A DNA stretch of 64,000 nt from Streptomyces sp. TN58 (GCF_001941845.1 NZ_CP018870.1:3876501-3940500), one strand, 5' to 3'; shown: positions 8,317 to 17,031, numbered from the stretch's first letter. A program made the numbers and translations. The notes: generated by a model from the sequence alone, not told the origin.

Positions 8317-9999
8317 ATGGCCGCCGAGCTCACCGTCCCCCAGCTGTCCGCCAAGCACCGGCCCACCCTGGACCAGGCCCTGTCGGCGATCCGCAGCCGC
8401 GCCTACTGGTCCCCGCATCCCGAACACCCCAAGGCGTACGGCGAGACCGCCCCGGCCGACGGGCTGGCCGCCTTCGAAGCGCTCCGCGGCACCCGGCTGG
8501 ACCTCGGCCAGCCCGGCACCGACGGCTTCACGGGCGCGGAGAAGTCCCCGTACGGCCTGGACCTCGGCGTCGAGTACCCGCACGTGGACGTGGACATGCT
8601 GCTGCCCGCGATGAAGGCCGGCATGGCCGCCTGGCGCGACGCGGGTCCGGAGGCACGCGCCCTGGTCTGCATCGAGATCCTGGCCCGCATCTCGGCCCGC
8701 ACCCACGAGTTCGCGCACGCGGTCATGCACACCAGCGGCCAGGCCTTCATGATGGCGTTCCAGGCGGGCGGCCCCCACGCGCAGGACCGCGGCCTGGAGG
8801 CCGTGGCGTACGCGTACGAGGAGCAGACCCGGGTCCCGGGGCAGGCCGACTGGTCGAAGCCGCAGGGCAAGAAGGACCCGCTGGAGCTCGGAAAGACCTT
8901 CACCGCGGTCCCCCGCGGCATCGCCCTCATGATCGGCTGCAACACCTTCCCGACCTGGAACGGCTACCCGGGCCTGTTCGCCTCGCTGGCCACCGGCAAC
9001 CCGGTGCTGGTCAAGCCGCACCCGCGGGCCGTGCTGCCGCTCGCGCTGACCGTGCAGGTGGCGCGCGAGGTCCTGGCGGAGACGGGCTTCGACCCGAACC
9101 TGGTCGCGCTCGCGGTCGAGCGCCCGGGCGAGGGCATCGCCAAGGACCTCGCCGTCCGCCCCGAGATCAAGCTGATCGACTACACGGGCTCCACGGAGTT
9201 CGGCGACTGGCTGGAGGCCAACGCCCGCCAGGCGCAGGTCTACACGGAGAAGGCGGGCGTCAACACCGTCGTCCTGGACTCCACCGACAACTACAAGGGG
9301 ATGCTGGCCAACCTGGCCTTCTCCCTGTCGCTCTACAGCGGCCAGATGTGCACCACCCCGCAGAACCTGCTCATCCCGCGCGACGGCATCGCCACGGACG
9401 CCGGCCACAAGTCCTACGACGAGGTCGTGGCCGACCTGGCGGCCTCGGTGGGCGGCCTGCTCGGCGACGACGCCCGGGCCAACGCGCTGCTCGGCGCCCT
9501 GGTCAACCCGGACGTCAAGGCCCGCCTGGAGGCGGCGGCCGAGCTCGGCGAGGTCGCGCTGGCCTCCCGCGAGGTCGCCAACCCCGAGTTCCCGGACGCG
9601 GTGGTCCGTACGCCGGTGATGGTCAAGCTGGACGCCGGCAAGCCGGACGCGGACGCGCCCTTCCTGTCCGAGTGCTTCGGCCCGGTCTCCTTCGCGGTGG
9701 CCGTCGACTCCACGGCGGACGCGCTGGAGCTGCTGCGCCGCACCGTGCGGGAGAAGGGCGCCATGACGGTGGGCGCCTACACCACCTCCGCGGACACCGA
9801 GCGGGCGGTCGAGGAGGTCTGCCTGGAGGAGTCCGCGCAGCTCTCCCTGAACCTGACGGGCGGGGTCTACGTCAACCAGACGGCGGCCTTCTCGGACTTC
9901 CATGGCTCCGGCGGCAACCCCGCGGCCAACGCCGCGCTGTGCGACGGCGCCTTCGTCGCGAACCGCTTCCGCGTGGTGGAGGTCCGCCGCCAGGCGTAG
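8317..9999 (+). CDS. paaN: PaaN, phenylacetate-pathway aldehyde dehydrogenase
   Basis: 560 residues. It belongs to the PaaN (PaaZ-like) branch of aldehyde dehydrogenases. The catalytic cysteine appears in SGQMCTTPQ (Cys345) and a general-base glutamate in YTEKAGVN. There is no C-terminal MaoC-type hydratase domain, so unlike the ~680-residue bifunctional PaaZ this protein could only oxidise the ring-opened semialdehyde and would need a separate hydratase. It is divergent from paaH and likely shares its operator. The bases between this stop and the convergent methyltransferase stop are too few for a separate terminator. Confidence 0.85.
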   Translation: MAAELTVPQLSAKHRPTLDQALSAIRSRAYWSPHPEHPKAYGETAPADGLAAFEALRGTRLDLGQPGTDGFTGAEKSPYGLDLGVEYPHVDVDMLLPAMKAGMAAWRDAGPEARALVCIEILARISARTHEFAHAVMHTSGQAFMMAFQAGGPHAQDRGLEAVAYAYEEQTRVPGQADWSKPQGKKDPLELGKTFTAVPRGIALMIGCNTFPTWNGYPGLFASLATGNPVLVKPHPRAVLPLALTVQVAREVLAETGFDPNLVALAVERPGEGIAKDLAVRPEIKLIDYTGSTEFGDWLEANARQAQVYTEKAGVNTVVLDSTDNYKGMLANLAFSLSLYSGQMCTTPQNLLIPRDGIATDAGHKSYDEVVADLAASVGGLLGDDARANALLGALVNPDVKARLEAAAELGEVALASREVANPEFPDAVVRTPVMVKLDAGKPDADAPFLSECFGPVSFAVAVDSTADALELLRRTVREKGAMTVGAYTTSADTERAVEEVCLEESAQLSLNLTGGVYVNQTAAFSDFHGSGGNPAANAALCDGAFVANRFRVVEVRRQA

Positions 10000-10014
10000 C
10001 CGGTGCGCCCCCGC

Positions 10015-10785
10015 TCAGGCGTCGGAGGCGCCGGGCGGGGGTCCGCCCCAGTGGAAGAGGGCCATGGCCACGCTGGTGGCGAGGTTGTAGCTGGAGACCT
10101 GGGGCCGCATCGGCAGCGACACCAGGTGGTCGGCCCGCGCGCGCAGCTCGGGGGAGATCCCGTGCCGCTCCGAGCCGAAGGCCAGCAGCGCGTCGTCCGG
10201 GAGGGTGAGGCCGCGGATGTCCCCGCCCTCCGGGTCGAGCGCGTACAGCGGCCCCGGCGGCAGCTCGTCGAGGGCGAGGCGCTCGACGGTGGTGGCGTAG
10301 TGCAGTCCGGCGCCGGCCCGGACGACGTTCGGGTGCCAGGGGTCGAGATCGCCCCGGGTCACCACCCCGGTGGCGCCGAAACCGGCGGCGAGGCGGACGA
10401 CGGCTCCGACGTTGCCGAGGTTGCGCGGGTTGTCGAGGACGACGACGGGCGCGGGCCTGGGCGTCCGCCGCAGGCCCGCGAGGCCCGCGGCGCGGTCGGG
10501 CCGTACGGCGAGGGCCGCGACGCCGGTGGGGTGGACGCGGGGCAGCAGTTCCCTGAGCACGGCCGGCCGTACCAGGCGGACCACGTCGGCCTCCACGTCG
10601 GGCGCCAGCTCCCGGGCCAGTGCCCGTACGGCGCCGGGATCGTCGGCGACGGCCATGCGCACGTCCGCTCCGAAGCGCAGGGCGTGCTTGAGCGCGTGGA
10701 ACCCGTCGAGGAGCACGAGGTCCCCGCGCCCGACGCCCTCCCGCCACTGCCGCACCGTCTCGTCCCCACCCACCCGCTCAGTCAC
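10015..10785 (-). CDS. TrmH/SpoU-family RNA 2'-O-methyltransferase
   Basis: 256 residues. The SPOUT knot motifs are present in order: an N-terminal substrate-binding region, VVVLDNPRNLGNVGAVVR (motif 1, with the conserved asparagine and arginine), LLAFGSERHGIS (motif 2) and RPQVSSYNLATSVAMALFHW (motif 3). It would methylate ribose 2'-OH in rRNA or tRNA using S-adenosylmethionine. In Streptomyces, relatives of this family include autoresistance methyltransferases such as Tsr, but nothing here indicates resistance. It starts just after a long tandem-repeat block. Confidence 0.88.
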   Translation of the reverse strand: MTERVGGDETVRQWREGVGRGDLVLLDGFHALKHALRFGADVRMAVADDPGAVRALARELAPDVEADVVRLVRPAVLRELLPRVHPTGVAALAVRPDRAAGLAGLRRTPRPAPVVVLDNPRNLGNVGAVVRLAAGFGATGVVTRGDLDPWHPNVVRAGAGLHYATTVERLALDELPPGPLYALDPEGGDIRGLTLPDDALLAFGSERHGISPELRARADHLVSLPMRPQVSSYNLATSVAMALFHWGGPPPGASDA

Positions 10786-10806
10786 CCCCCGACCCTACGC
10801 CCGGTC

Positions 10807-11262
10807 CCAGCCCCGTCGGCGTTCGAGTCGCGGGAGCCCGCCCATCAGCCCCCACCGGCGCCCGAAGCGCGGCAGCCCGCACACCAGCCCCCACCGGCGC
10901 CCGAAGCGCGGAAGTCCGCACACCAGCCCCCGCCGGCGCCCGACGCACCGAAGCCCGCACACCAGCCCCACCGGCACCCATCGCACGGAAGCCCGCACAT
11001 CAGCCCCACCGGCACCCATCGCACGCAAGCCCGCACATCAGCCCCCACCGGCACCCATCGCACGGAAGCCCGCACACCAGCCCCGCCGGCACCCATCGCA
11101 CGGAAGCCCGCACACCAGCCCCGCCGGCACCCATCGCACGGAAGCCCGCACATCAGCCCCCACCGGCACCCGCCGCAAGGGGACCGCACATCAGCCCCCG
11201 CCGGCGCCCGAAGCGCGGGAGCCCGCACATGCAGCCTCGCCGGCGTTTGAGGCGCGGGGGTA
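10807..11262. repeat. Tandem repeat, about 11-12 copies of a 38/39-bp unit
   Basis: A conserved GCACAC/GCACAT (GCCCAT in the first unit) landmark recurs at 10840, 10879, 10918, 10957, 10995, 11033, 11072, 11110, 11148, 11186 and 11225, a spacing of 38 or 39 bases throughout. The unit reads roughly CAGCCCC(C)RCCGGC, a variable ~10 bases, then CGGAAGCCCGCACAY. The outermost copies approach the common Streptomyces intergenic motif CCGGCGTTTGAGGCGCGGG, so the array looks like an expansion of that motif. It fills the 499 bases between the HTTM gene and the methyltransferase gene. Mixed 38/39-base units break any reading frame, so it is not a repeat protein. Confidence 0.92.
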
Positions 11263-11279
11263 CGGGGGCGGAGCCCCCG
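11263..11279. terminator. Hairpin at the end of the HTTM gene
   Basis: CGGGGGC-GGA-GCCCCCG, a 7-bp stem with a 3-base loop, lies directly before the HTTM stop codon side and adjoins the tandem repeat. It is the usual partner of the GGCGTTTGAGGC intergenic motif in Streptomyces and may terminate the DUF5819-HTTM transcript. Confidence 0.55.
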
Positions 11280-11284
11280 GTCTT

Positions 11285-12496
11285 TCAGCCCGTCCGGGGC
11301 GCGAGGGCCGGATCCGGGTCCGGATCGGGGTCCGGGTCCGGGCGGGGCCCGGTTGCGGGAAGGCGCGGGGCGGGGGAAGGCACCGCAGGGCCCCGCCGGA
11401 ACCGCCGCCCGACCACCCTCGCCCCGAGCCACACCAGGAACCCGGTCGGCAGGAACACCGCATCGGCGGCGATCATCGCCAGCGAGAAGAACGGCAGCCC
11501 CAGCAGCACCGCGATCCCCGCGTGCTCCAGCATCATCAGGACCAGCAGCACGTTCTTGATCCGCCGGTTGAAGAGCGTGAACGGGAAGGCCACCTGCACC
11601 GCCACCGTTCCGTACGACAGCAGCATCACCAGGGTCCCGCTGCCCGCCAGCAGCGCCGACAGCGCCGGCCACGGGCTGAAGTAGTCCAGCGCCAGGGGGT
11701 AGTACAGCGCCGTGCCGTCCTGCCACCGCGAGCCCTGGATCTTGTACCAGCCGGCCGTCGCGTAGATCAGGCAGACCTCCGCCATGATCACCAGCATGCC
11801 CGCGTTGTGCAGCAGGTTGGCCAGGACGTCCAGGACCGCCCGGCCCTCGCCCTCCGGCTCGTAGCGGTCGACCAGCCACCACAGCCCGCAGAGCACCCAC
11901 ACCGCGGCGAATCCCGCGAGCCAGCCGTCGCTGAACCGCCCGGTGGCCGCTCCGTAGGCGAAGACCGCCGCCAGCACACACCACAGCACCGGTCCGGCCC
12001 GCCCCGCCGACGCGGAGCCCCGCGTACGCGCCCTGCGCGCGTCCAGCGACCACACCTGCGCGCACCGGGTCAGCACCAGGTAGATCGCCATCAGGTGGAT
12101 GACGTTGTCGCCGCCGTCGCCCATGAACACGCTGCGGTTCTGCAGGGAGAGCACGCCCACCATGAACACCGTGGACGTGGCGCGCGTCCGCCAGCCCAGC
12201 AGCAGGGCGGCGCTCGCCAGCACGGCCACCGCGTAGACGGTCTCGAACCACAGGGTCGAGCCGGACCAGGTCGCGACGGTGAAGGCGCCGTTGGAGTCGA
12301 GCAGCCGCTTCGCCAGGCCCTGGCTCCACGGCCCGTCCGGGCCGTACAGCTCGGCGCGGTGGGGGAACTCCCGCAGCAGGAAGAAGAGCCAGGTGCCGGC
12401 GAAGCCGATGCGTACGACGGCGCTCTGGTACGGCCCGAGCGCCTGCCCGCTGACCTTGGCGACGGCCCGGGCCAGTGCGGCGCGGGTCCGTCTCAC
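11285..12496 (-). CDS. HTTM-domain membrane protein (vitamin K carboxylase-like fold)
   Basis: 403 residues from a GTG overlapping the upstream gene's stop (GTGA). Repeated hydrophobic helices spread over residues ~20-330 and the segment SVFMGDGGDNVIHLMAIYLVL match the horizontally transferred transmembrane (HTTM) family, the membrane part shared with vitamin K-dependent gamma-carboxylase. The bacterial function is unknown; quinone-linked carboxylation or oxidation is only a family-level guess. The C-terminus ends in a run of Asp-Pro dipeptides encoded by a GGTCCG/GGATCC-like microsatellite, which may vary in length between strains. It is coupled to a DUF5819-type partner. Confidence 0.75.
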   Translation of the reverse strand: MRRTRAALARAVAKVSGQALGPYQSAVVRIGFAGTWLFFLLREFPHRAELYGPDGPWSQGLAKRLLDSNGAFTVATWSGSTLWFETVYAVAVLASAALLLGWRTRATSTVFMVGVLSLQNRSVFMGDGGDNVIHLMAIYLVLTRCAQVWSLDARRARTRGSASAGRAGPVLWCVLAAVFAYGAATGRFSDGWLAGFAAVWVLCGLWWLVDRYEPEGEGRAVLDVLANLLHNAGMLVIMAEVCLIYATAGWYKIQGSRWQDGTALYYPLALDYFSPWPALSALLAGSGTLVMLLSYGTVAVQVAFPFTLFNRRIKNVLLVLMMLEHAGIAVLLGLPFFSLAMIAADAVFLPTGFLVWLGARVVGRRFRRGPAVPSPAPRLPATGPRPDPDPDPDPDPALAPRTG

Positions 12497-13155
12497 ACCT
12501 TCCACCACGGCAGCTCCCGGTAGTAGGTCTGGGTGTCGGTGGTCTCGGTGCTCCACTTCGGGGCGGGTACGGCCGTCGTCGCCGAGCGCAACTGGATCCG
12601 CAGGACGTGCCCGCCGCGGTGGTCGGGGGCGATCCGGTTCGTCGCGATGCGCCGCAGGTACTCCTCGGACAGCTCGCCGCGCTCGCCGACGGGCTTGTCG
12701 TCCTCGTCGTGCGAGCCGGTGTAGAAGTCCCAGGCCCGGCGCAGCTCGTTCTGCTCCGTGTGGCTCGGCAGGAGGCTGTGCCGGATCGCCGCCGCGTCCT
12801 CGGCGCTCAGGTCCCGCCAGCCCGTGGTGATCAGCTCGCCACCGGCGGTCCGCACCTCGGCGCGCACCTCCACGGCGATGTTCTGCTGGAGCGGGTTGGG
12901 CGCGAACAGCTTCCAGTTCTGTTCGAACTCGGGGTAGACCCAGGCGTCGATCGCCCCGGCGTGCTGCTTGCTCAGCGTGTTGGACGGGGCCACGTGCAGG
13001 AAGACCAGGCCGAGGTGCGCGCACACGGCCAGGCCGACGACGCCCAGGGCCAGGGCCGCCACGATCCGGTACGGGGTGGAGAGACCGACGATTCCGGGCG
13101 CCCTGGGGGAGGGCGGAGCGGCCGCTTCGGCGAGCTTGAGCCCGTTCGAATCCAT
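12493..13155 (-). CDS. DUF5819-like single-span membrane protein, partner of HTTM
   Basis: 220 residues from the ATG of MDSNGLKL; upstream in-frame starts lack support. One membrane helix near residues 30-55 (IVAALALGVVGLAVCAHLGL) is followed by an extracytoplasmic domain with the pattern FEQNWKLFAPNPLQQNIAVEV. That pattern is typical of small proteins that travel with HTTM genes in Streptomyces. Its stop overlaps the HTTM start, so the pair is co-translated and probably forms a complex. The DUF number is from memory and moderately certain; the pairing is seen directly. Confidence 0.65.
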   Translation of the reverse strand: MDSNGLKLAEAAAPPSPRAPGIVGLSTPYRIVAALALGVVGLAVCAHLGLVFLHVAPSNTLSKQHAGAIDAWVYPEFEQNWKLFAPNPLQQNIAVEVRAEVRTAGGELITTGWRDLSAEDAAAIRHSLLPSHTEQNELRRAWDFYTGSHDEDDKPVGERGELSEEYLRRIATNRIAPDHRGGHVLRIQLRSATTAVPAPKWSTETTDTQTYYRELPWWKV

Positions 13156-13238
13156 CCCGCCCCGATCGTCCGGCGTCCACAGGGTTGACCACAGAGGTTG
13201 ACACCCTACGGGCCGCCGTCTCACCATTGAAGCGAAGG

Positions 13239-13256
13239 AACCGAACGATCGGTCGG
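13239..13256. promoter_or_regulatory. Putative PaaR operator upstream of paaABCDE
   Basis: AACCGAACGATCGGTCGG, the exact reverse complement of bases 8245-8262 in the paaH/paaN promoter. The core ACCGA-ACGA-TCGGT is palindromic. It lies 43 bases before the paaA start, a good place for repression. Confidence 0.72.
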
Positions 13257-13298
13257 TCGGGTGGACGGACGACCGGCAAACACTGACAAGGGGCCGGA

Positions 13299-14348
13299 AT
13301 GGTGGCAGTGACCCCGGAAACGGGCCCGGACGCGGCCCTGGGGACAGACGAGACGGACGGGACGGGCATGACGGCTGACCTGGGCGCCCAGCTCGCGGCG
13401 GCGTTCGACGCCGCCGTGGCGGCGGACGAGCGCGTGGAACCGCGCGACTGGATGCCGGAGCAGTACCGCGCCTCCCTGGTCCGGCAGATGGCGCAGCACG
13501 CCCACTCCGAGATCATCGGCATGCAGCCCGAGGCCAACTGGATCACCCGCGCGCCCTCGCTGCGCCGCAAGGCCATCCTGATGGCCAAGGTCCAGGACGA
13601 GGCGGGCCACGGCCTGTATCTCTACAGCGCCGCCGAAACCCTCGGCACCAGCCGCGACGAGCTCCTCGACAAGCTCCACTCGGGGAAGCAGAAGTACTCC
13701 TCGATCTTCAACTACCCGACCCTGACCTGGGCGGACGTCGGCGCCATCGGCTGGCTCGTGGACGGCGCGGCGATCACCAACCAGGTGCCGATCTGCCGCT
13801 GCTCCTACGGTCCCTACGCCCGTGCCATGGTCCGCATCTGCAAGGAGGAGTCCTTCCACCAGCGCCAGGGCTTCGAGCTCCTCATGGCCCTGTCCAAGGG
13901 CACCGAGGAGCAGCACGCCATGGCGCAGGACGCGGTGAACCGCTGGTGGTGGCCCTCGCTGATGATGTTCGGCCCGCCGGACGACGAGTCCGCGCACTCG
14001 GCGCAGTCGATGGCCTGGCGCATCAAGCGCCACTCGAACGACGAGCTGCGCCAGCGGTTCGTGGACATCGCCGTCCCCCAGGCCGAAGCCCTCGGCCTGA
14101 CCCTGCCCGACCCGGACCTGAAGTGGAACGAGGAGCGCGGGCACCACGACTTCGGCGCCATCGACTGGGCCGAGTTCTGGGACGTGCTCAAGGGCAACGG
14201 CCCCTGCAACGAGCAGCGGATCGGCCAGCGCCGCAGGGCTCACGAGGAAGGCGCCTGGGTGCGCGACGCGGCCGCCGCGTACGCACAGAAGCAGGCGGCA
14301 CAGCAGCCGGCGAAGCCCGCCGGACAGAACGAGGAGGCACGGGTATGA
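13299..14348 (+). CDS. paaA: Phenylacetyl-CoA epoxidase catalytic subunit
   Basis: 349 residues. The diiron ligands of the family are visible: Glu71 in HAHSEIIG, Glu101/His104 in DEAGH, and a second ExxH at Glu184-His187 in KEESFHQ. PaaA with PaaC forms the oxygenase that epoxidises the aromatic ring of phenylacetyl-CoA. It is first in a tightly overlapping paaABCDE operon and sits just downstream of the probable TetR operator. An Ala/Asp-rich ~25-residue leader precedes the conserved region, so translation might instead begin at the internal Met24. Confidence 0.95.
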   Translation: MVAVTPETGPDAALGTDETDGTGMTADLGAQLAAAFDAAVAADERVEPRDWMPEQYRASLVRQMAQHAHSEIIGMQPEANWITRAPSLRRKAILMAKVQDEAGHGLYLYSAAETLGTSRDELLDKLHSGKQKYSSIFNYPTLTWADVGAIGWLVDGAAITNQVPICRCSYGPYARAMVRICKEESFHQRQGFELLMALSKGTEEQHAMAQDAVNRWWWPSLMMFGPPDDESAHSAQSMAWRIKRHSNDELRQRFVDIAVPQAEALGLTLPDPDLKWNEERGHHDFGAIDWAEFWDVLKGNGPCNEQRIGQRRRAHEEGAWVRDAAAAYAQKQAAQQPAKPAGQNEEARV

Positions 14349-14629
14349 CGCAGAACTGGCCCCTGTGGGAGGTGTTCGTGCGCTCGCGCCGCGGCCTCTC
14401 GCACACGCACGCGGGAAGCCTGCACGCCCCCGACGCGGAGATGGCCCTGCGCAACGCCCGCGACCTCTACACCCGGCGCAACGAGGGCATCTCGATCTGG
14501 GTGGTCCCCTCCACCGCGATCACCGCATCCTCGCCGGACGAGCGGGACCCCTTCTTCGCCCCGTCCGCCGACAAGCCCTACCGGCACCCCACCTTCTACG
14601 ACATCCCGGAGGGGGTGAGCCACCTGTGA
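14345..14629 (+). CDS. paaB: Phenylacetyl-CoA epoxidase subunit B
   Basis: 94 residues, normal for PaaB. It starts with [22 protein letters not shown], shortened here as [10 protein letters not shown] and [11 protein letters not shown], which is diagnostic of the family. The ATG overlaps the paaA stop (ATGA) and its own stop overlaps the paaC GTG. PaaB bridges the PaaAC oxygenase and is required for activity in vivo. Confidence 0.95.
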   Translation: MTQNWPLWEVFVRSRRGLSHTHAGSLHAPDAEMALRNARDLYTRRNEGISIWVVPSTAITASSPDERDPFFAPSADKPYRHPTFYDIPEGVSHL

Positions 14630-15372
14630 CCGGCATCGACACCACCGCCACCACCGCCGACGCCACCACCGCGGCGGCCCTCGCCCTCGGCGACGACGCG
14701 CTGATCCTCTCCCACCGCCTCGGCGAGTGGGCGGGGCACGCCCCCGTCCTGGAGGAGGAGGTCGCCCTCGCCAACATCGCGCTCGACCTGCTCGGCCAGG
14801 CCCGCATCCTGCTGTCCATGGTCGGCGACGAGGACGAGCTGGCGTTCCTGCGCGAGGAGCGGTCCTTCCGCAACCTGCAGCTGGTCGAGCAGCCGAACGG
14901 CGACTTCGCCCACACCATCGCCCGCCAGCTCTACTTCTCCGTCCACCAGCACGAGCTGTACGCGGAACTCGCCCGCGGGGAAGGCCCGTTCGCGCCGCTC
15001 GCGGCCAAGGCCGTCAAGGAGACGGCGTACCACCGCGACCACGCCGAGCAGTGGACCCTGCGGCTCGGCGACGGCACCGAGGAGAGCCACGCCCGCATGC
15101 AGGCGGCGCTGCAGGCGCTGTGGAAGTTCACCGGGGAGCTCTTCCAGCCGGTCGAGGGCCTCGACGGCGTGGACTGGGCCGCGCTCGAAGAGCGCTGGCT
15201 GGCCGCGCTGACCGATGTCGTGGAGCGGGCCGGGCTCACCCTGCCCGAAGGACCGCGCACCGGCGCCTGGGCGGCCGGAGCCGGCCGCCAGGGCCTGCAC
15301 ACCGAGTCCTTCGGCCGGATGCTGGCCGAGATGCAGCATCTGCACCGCAGCCACCCGGGGGCGTCATGGTGA
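14626..15372 (+). CDS. paaC: Phenylacetyl-CoA epoxidase structural subunit
   Basis: 248 residues from a GTG overlapping the paaB stop. It is a ferritin-like all-helical protein related to PaaA but without a full diiron ligand set; the region LGDDALILSHRLGEWAGHAP is characteristic (given here as LSHRLGEWAGHAP). It supports PaaA structurally and in substrate CoA binding. It overlaps paaD by seven bases. Confidence 0.94.
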   Translation: MTGIDTTATTADATTAAALALGDDALILSHRLGEWAGHAPVLEEEVALANIALDLLGQARILLSMVGDEDELAFLREERSFRNLQLVEQPNGDFAHTIARQLYFSVHQHELYAELARGEGPFAPLAAKAVKETAYHRDHAEQWTLRLGDGTEESHARMQAALQALWKFTGELFQPVEGLDGVDWAALEERWLAALTDVVERAGLTLPEGPRTGAWAAGAGRQGLHTESFGRMLAEMQHLHRSHPGASW

Positions 15373-15875
15373 CCGGCGCCGACGTCGCGACGACCCGCCT
15401 GGAGGCCGAGCTGGCCGAGCTGGCCGGCTCCGTCCCCGACCCCGAGCTGCCCGTGCTCACCCTCGGCGAGCTGGGCGTGGTGCGCGGCGTGCGGATGCAC
15501 GACGACGGCCACGCCGAGGTCACCCTGACCCCCACCTACACCGGCTGCCCGGCCATCGAGGCCATGTCGGCCGACATCGAGCGGGTCCTGACCGGCCACG
15601 GCATCCCCGACGTCCGGGTGACCACCGTGCTGGCACCGGCCTGGTCGACGGACGACATCAGCGCCGAGGGCCGCCGCAAGCTGGCCGAGTTCGGCATCGC
15701 CCCGCCCCGGCCGCACGCGGCCGGCGGGCCGGTCCCGGTGTCCCTGTCCGTCCGCTGCCCGAACTGCGGATCGACCGACACCGAGCTGCTCAGCCGCTTC
15801 TCCTCCACCGCGTGCAAGGCGCTGCGCCGCTGCACCTCCTGCCGCGAACCGTTCGACCACTTCAAGGAGCTGTAG
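15366..15875 (+). CDS. paaD: Phenylacetate pathway protein, MIP18/DUF59 type
   Basis: 169 residues. The N-terminal DUF59 domain (DPELPVLTLGELGVVRGV) is related to Fe-S assembly factors. The C-terminus has a zinc-ribbon-like set of cysteines, CPNCGSTDTE and CTSCREPF, with one more Cys between. PaaD is thought to mature the iron-sulphur or diiron centre of the epoxidase. The ATG at 15366 is used; a GTG three bases later overlaps the paaC stop and is an alternative. Confidence 0.92.
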   Translation: MVTGADVATTRLEAELAELAGSVPDPELPVLTLGELGVVRGVRMHDDGHAEVTLTPTYTGCPAIEAMSADIERVLTGHGIPDVRVTTVLAPAWSTDDISAEGRRKLAEFGIAPPRPHAAGGPVPVSLSVRCPNCGSTDTELLSRFSSTACKALRRCTSCREPFDHFKEL

Positions 15876-16982
15876 ATGGCCGCCCCCCGCCACGGCGCGT
15901 TCCACCCGCTGACGGTGGCGGAAGTCGACCGGCTCACCGACGACTCGGTGGCGCTGACCCTCCGGGTCCCCGAGGACCTGCGCGAGGACTACCGGCACGC
16001 CCCCGGCCAGCACCTGACGCTGCGCCGCACCGCCCCGGAGGGCGGCACCGAGGTCCGCCGCACCTACTCGATCTGCTCGCCCGCCCCCACGGCGGACGGC
16101 CCGGGCCCCGCCCACCTGCGCGTCGGGGTGCGGCTGGTGGAGGGCGGGGAGTTCTCCACCTTCGCGCACAAGGAGATCGCGGCCGGCGACGTGCTGGACG
16201 TGATGGTCCCGGCCGGGCGCTTCGTGCTGGATCCCGCCGCGGCCCCCGCCGCCGGGCACTACGCCGCGATCGTCGGCGGCAGCGGCATCACGCCCGTGCT
16301 GTCGATCGCCGCGAGCCTCCTGGCCGCGCGGGCCGACGCCCGTTTCTGCCTGGTGCGCAGCGACCGTACGGCCGCCTCGACGATGTTCCTGGAGGAGGTC
16401 GCCGACCTCAAGGACCGCTATCCCTCGCGGTTCCAGCTGGTCACGGTCCTCTCCCGGGAGGAGCAGGAGTCCGGGCTGCCCTCCGGCCGGCTGGACGAGG
16501 CGCGGCTGACGTCGCTGCTGCCCGCGCTGCTGCCGGTGGCCGAGGTGACCGGCTGGTTCCTGTGCGGGCCCTACGGCCTGGTGCAGGGCGCCGAGCGGGC
16601 CCTGCACGGCCTCGGCATCGCCCGGACCCGGGTGCACGAGGAGATCTTCCACGTCGAGGACACCATCCCCGCGCCGGTCCGCTCGGCGGCCTCCGCCGCG
16701 GCTGCGGCCGGCCGGGTCACCGCACGGCTCGACGGGCGCTCCGGTACCTGGCCCGTCCAGGAGGGCGAGTCCCTGCTGGACGCGGTGCTCCGCAACCGCG
16801 CGGACGCCCCGTACGCCTGCAAGGGCGGCGTCTGCGGCACGTGCCGGGCGTTCGTGGTGTCCGGCGAGGTCCGGATGGACCGGAACTTCGCCCTGGAGGC
16901 GGAGGAGACGGACGCGGGCTTCGTCCTGGCCTGCCAGTCGCACCCCGTCACCGAGGAAGTGGAGATCGACTTCGACCGCTAG
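15876..16982 (+). CDS. paaE: Phenylacetyl-CoA epoxidase reductase
   Basis: 368 residues. The order is FAD-binding ferredoxin reductase domain (RRTYSICSP near residue 65), NAD(P) domain (AAIVGGSGITPVLSI near residue 130), and a C-terminal plant-type 2Fe-2S ferredoxin with cysteines in ACKGGVCGTCRAF and LACQSHP. It transfers electrons from NADPH to the PaaAC diiron site. The ATG follows the paaD stop directly. It closes the paaABCDE operon; no hairpin is obvious before the acyl-CoA dehydrogenase. Confidence 0.95.
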   Translation: MAAPRHGAFHPLTVAEVDRLTDDSVALTLRVPEDLREDYRHAPGQHLTLRRTAPEGGTEVRRTYSICSPAPTADGPGPAHLRVGVRLVEGGEFSTFAHKEIAAGDVLDVMVPAGRFVLDPAAAPAAGHYAAIVGGSGITPVLSIAASLLAARADARFCLVRSDRTAASTMFLEEVADLKDRYPSRFQLVTVLSREEQESGLPSGRLDEARLTSLLPALLPVAEVTGWFLCGPYGLVQGAERALHGLGIARTRVHEEIFHVEDTIPAPVRSAASAAAAAGRVTARLDGRSGTWPVQEGESLLDAVLRNRADAPYACKGGVCGTCRAFVVSGEVRMDRNFALEAEETDAGFVLACQSHPVTEEVEIDFDR

Positions 16983-17017
16983 GCCCTGCCGGCCGCTGTC
17001 CTCCCCTGTCCATTTTC

Positions 17018-17031
17018 AGGAACGTGTTCTA
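17018..17031. promoter_or_regulatory. KstR-like inverted repeat before the acyl-CoA dehydrogenase
   Basis: AGGAACGTGTTCTA fits TNNAACNNGTTNNA, the KstR/KstR2-type TetR operator, at every defined position except the first base. It lies 39 bases before the GTG start. It is unlike the paa operators, so the gene may belong to a different lipid or sterol-like regulon. Confidence 0.45.

Noticed and set aside
10807..11262. Resembles a CRISPR array or a gene for a 13-residue repeat protein.
   Set aside because: There is no separation into conserved repeats and unique spacers, and the 38/39-base units do not keep a reading frame. It is a tandem expansion of a common intergenic motif.
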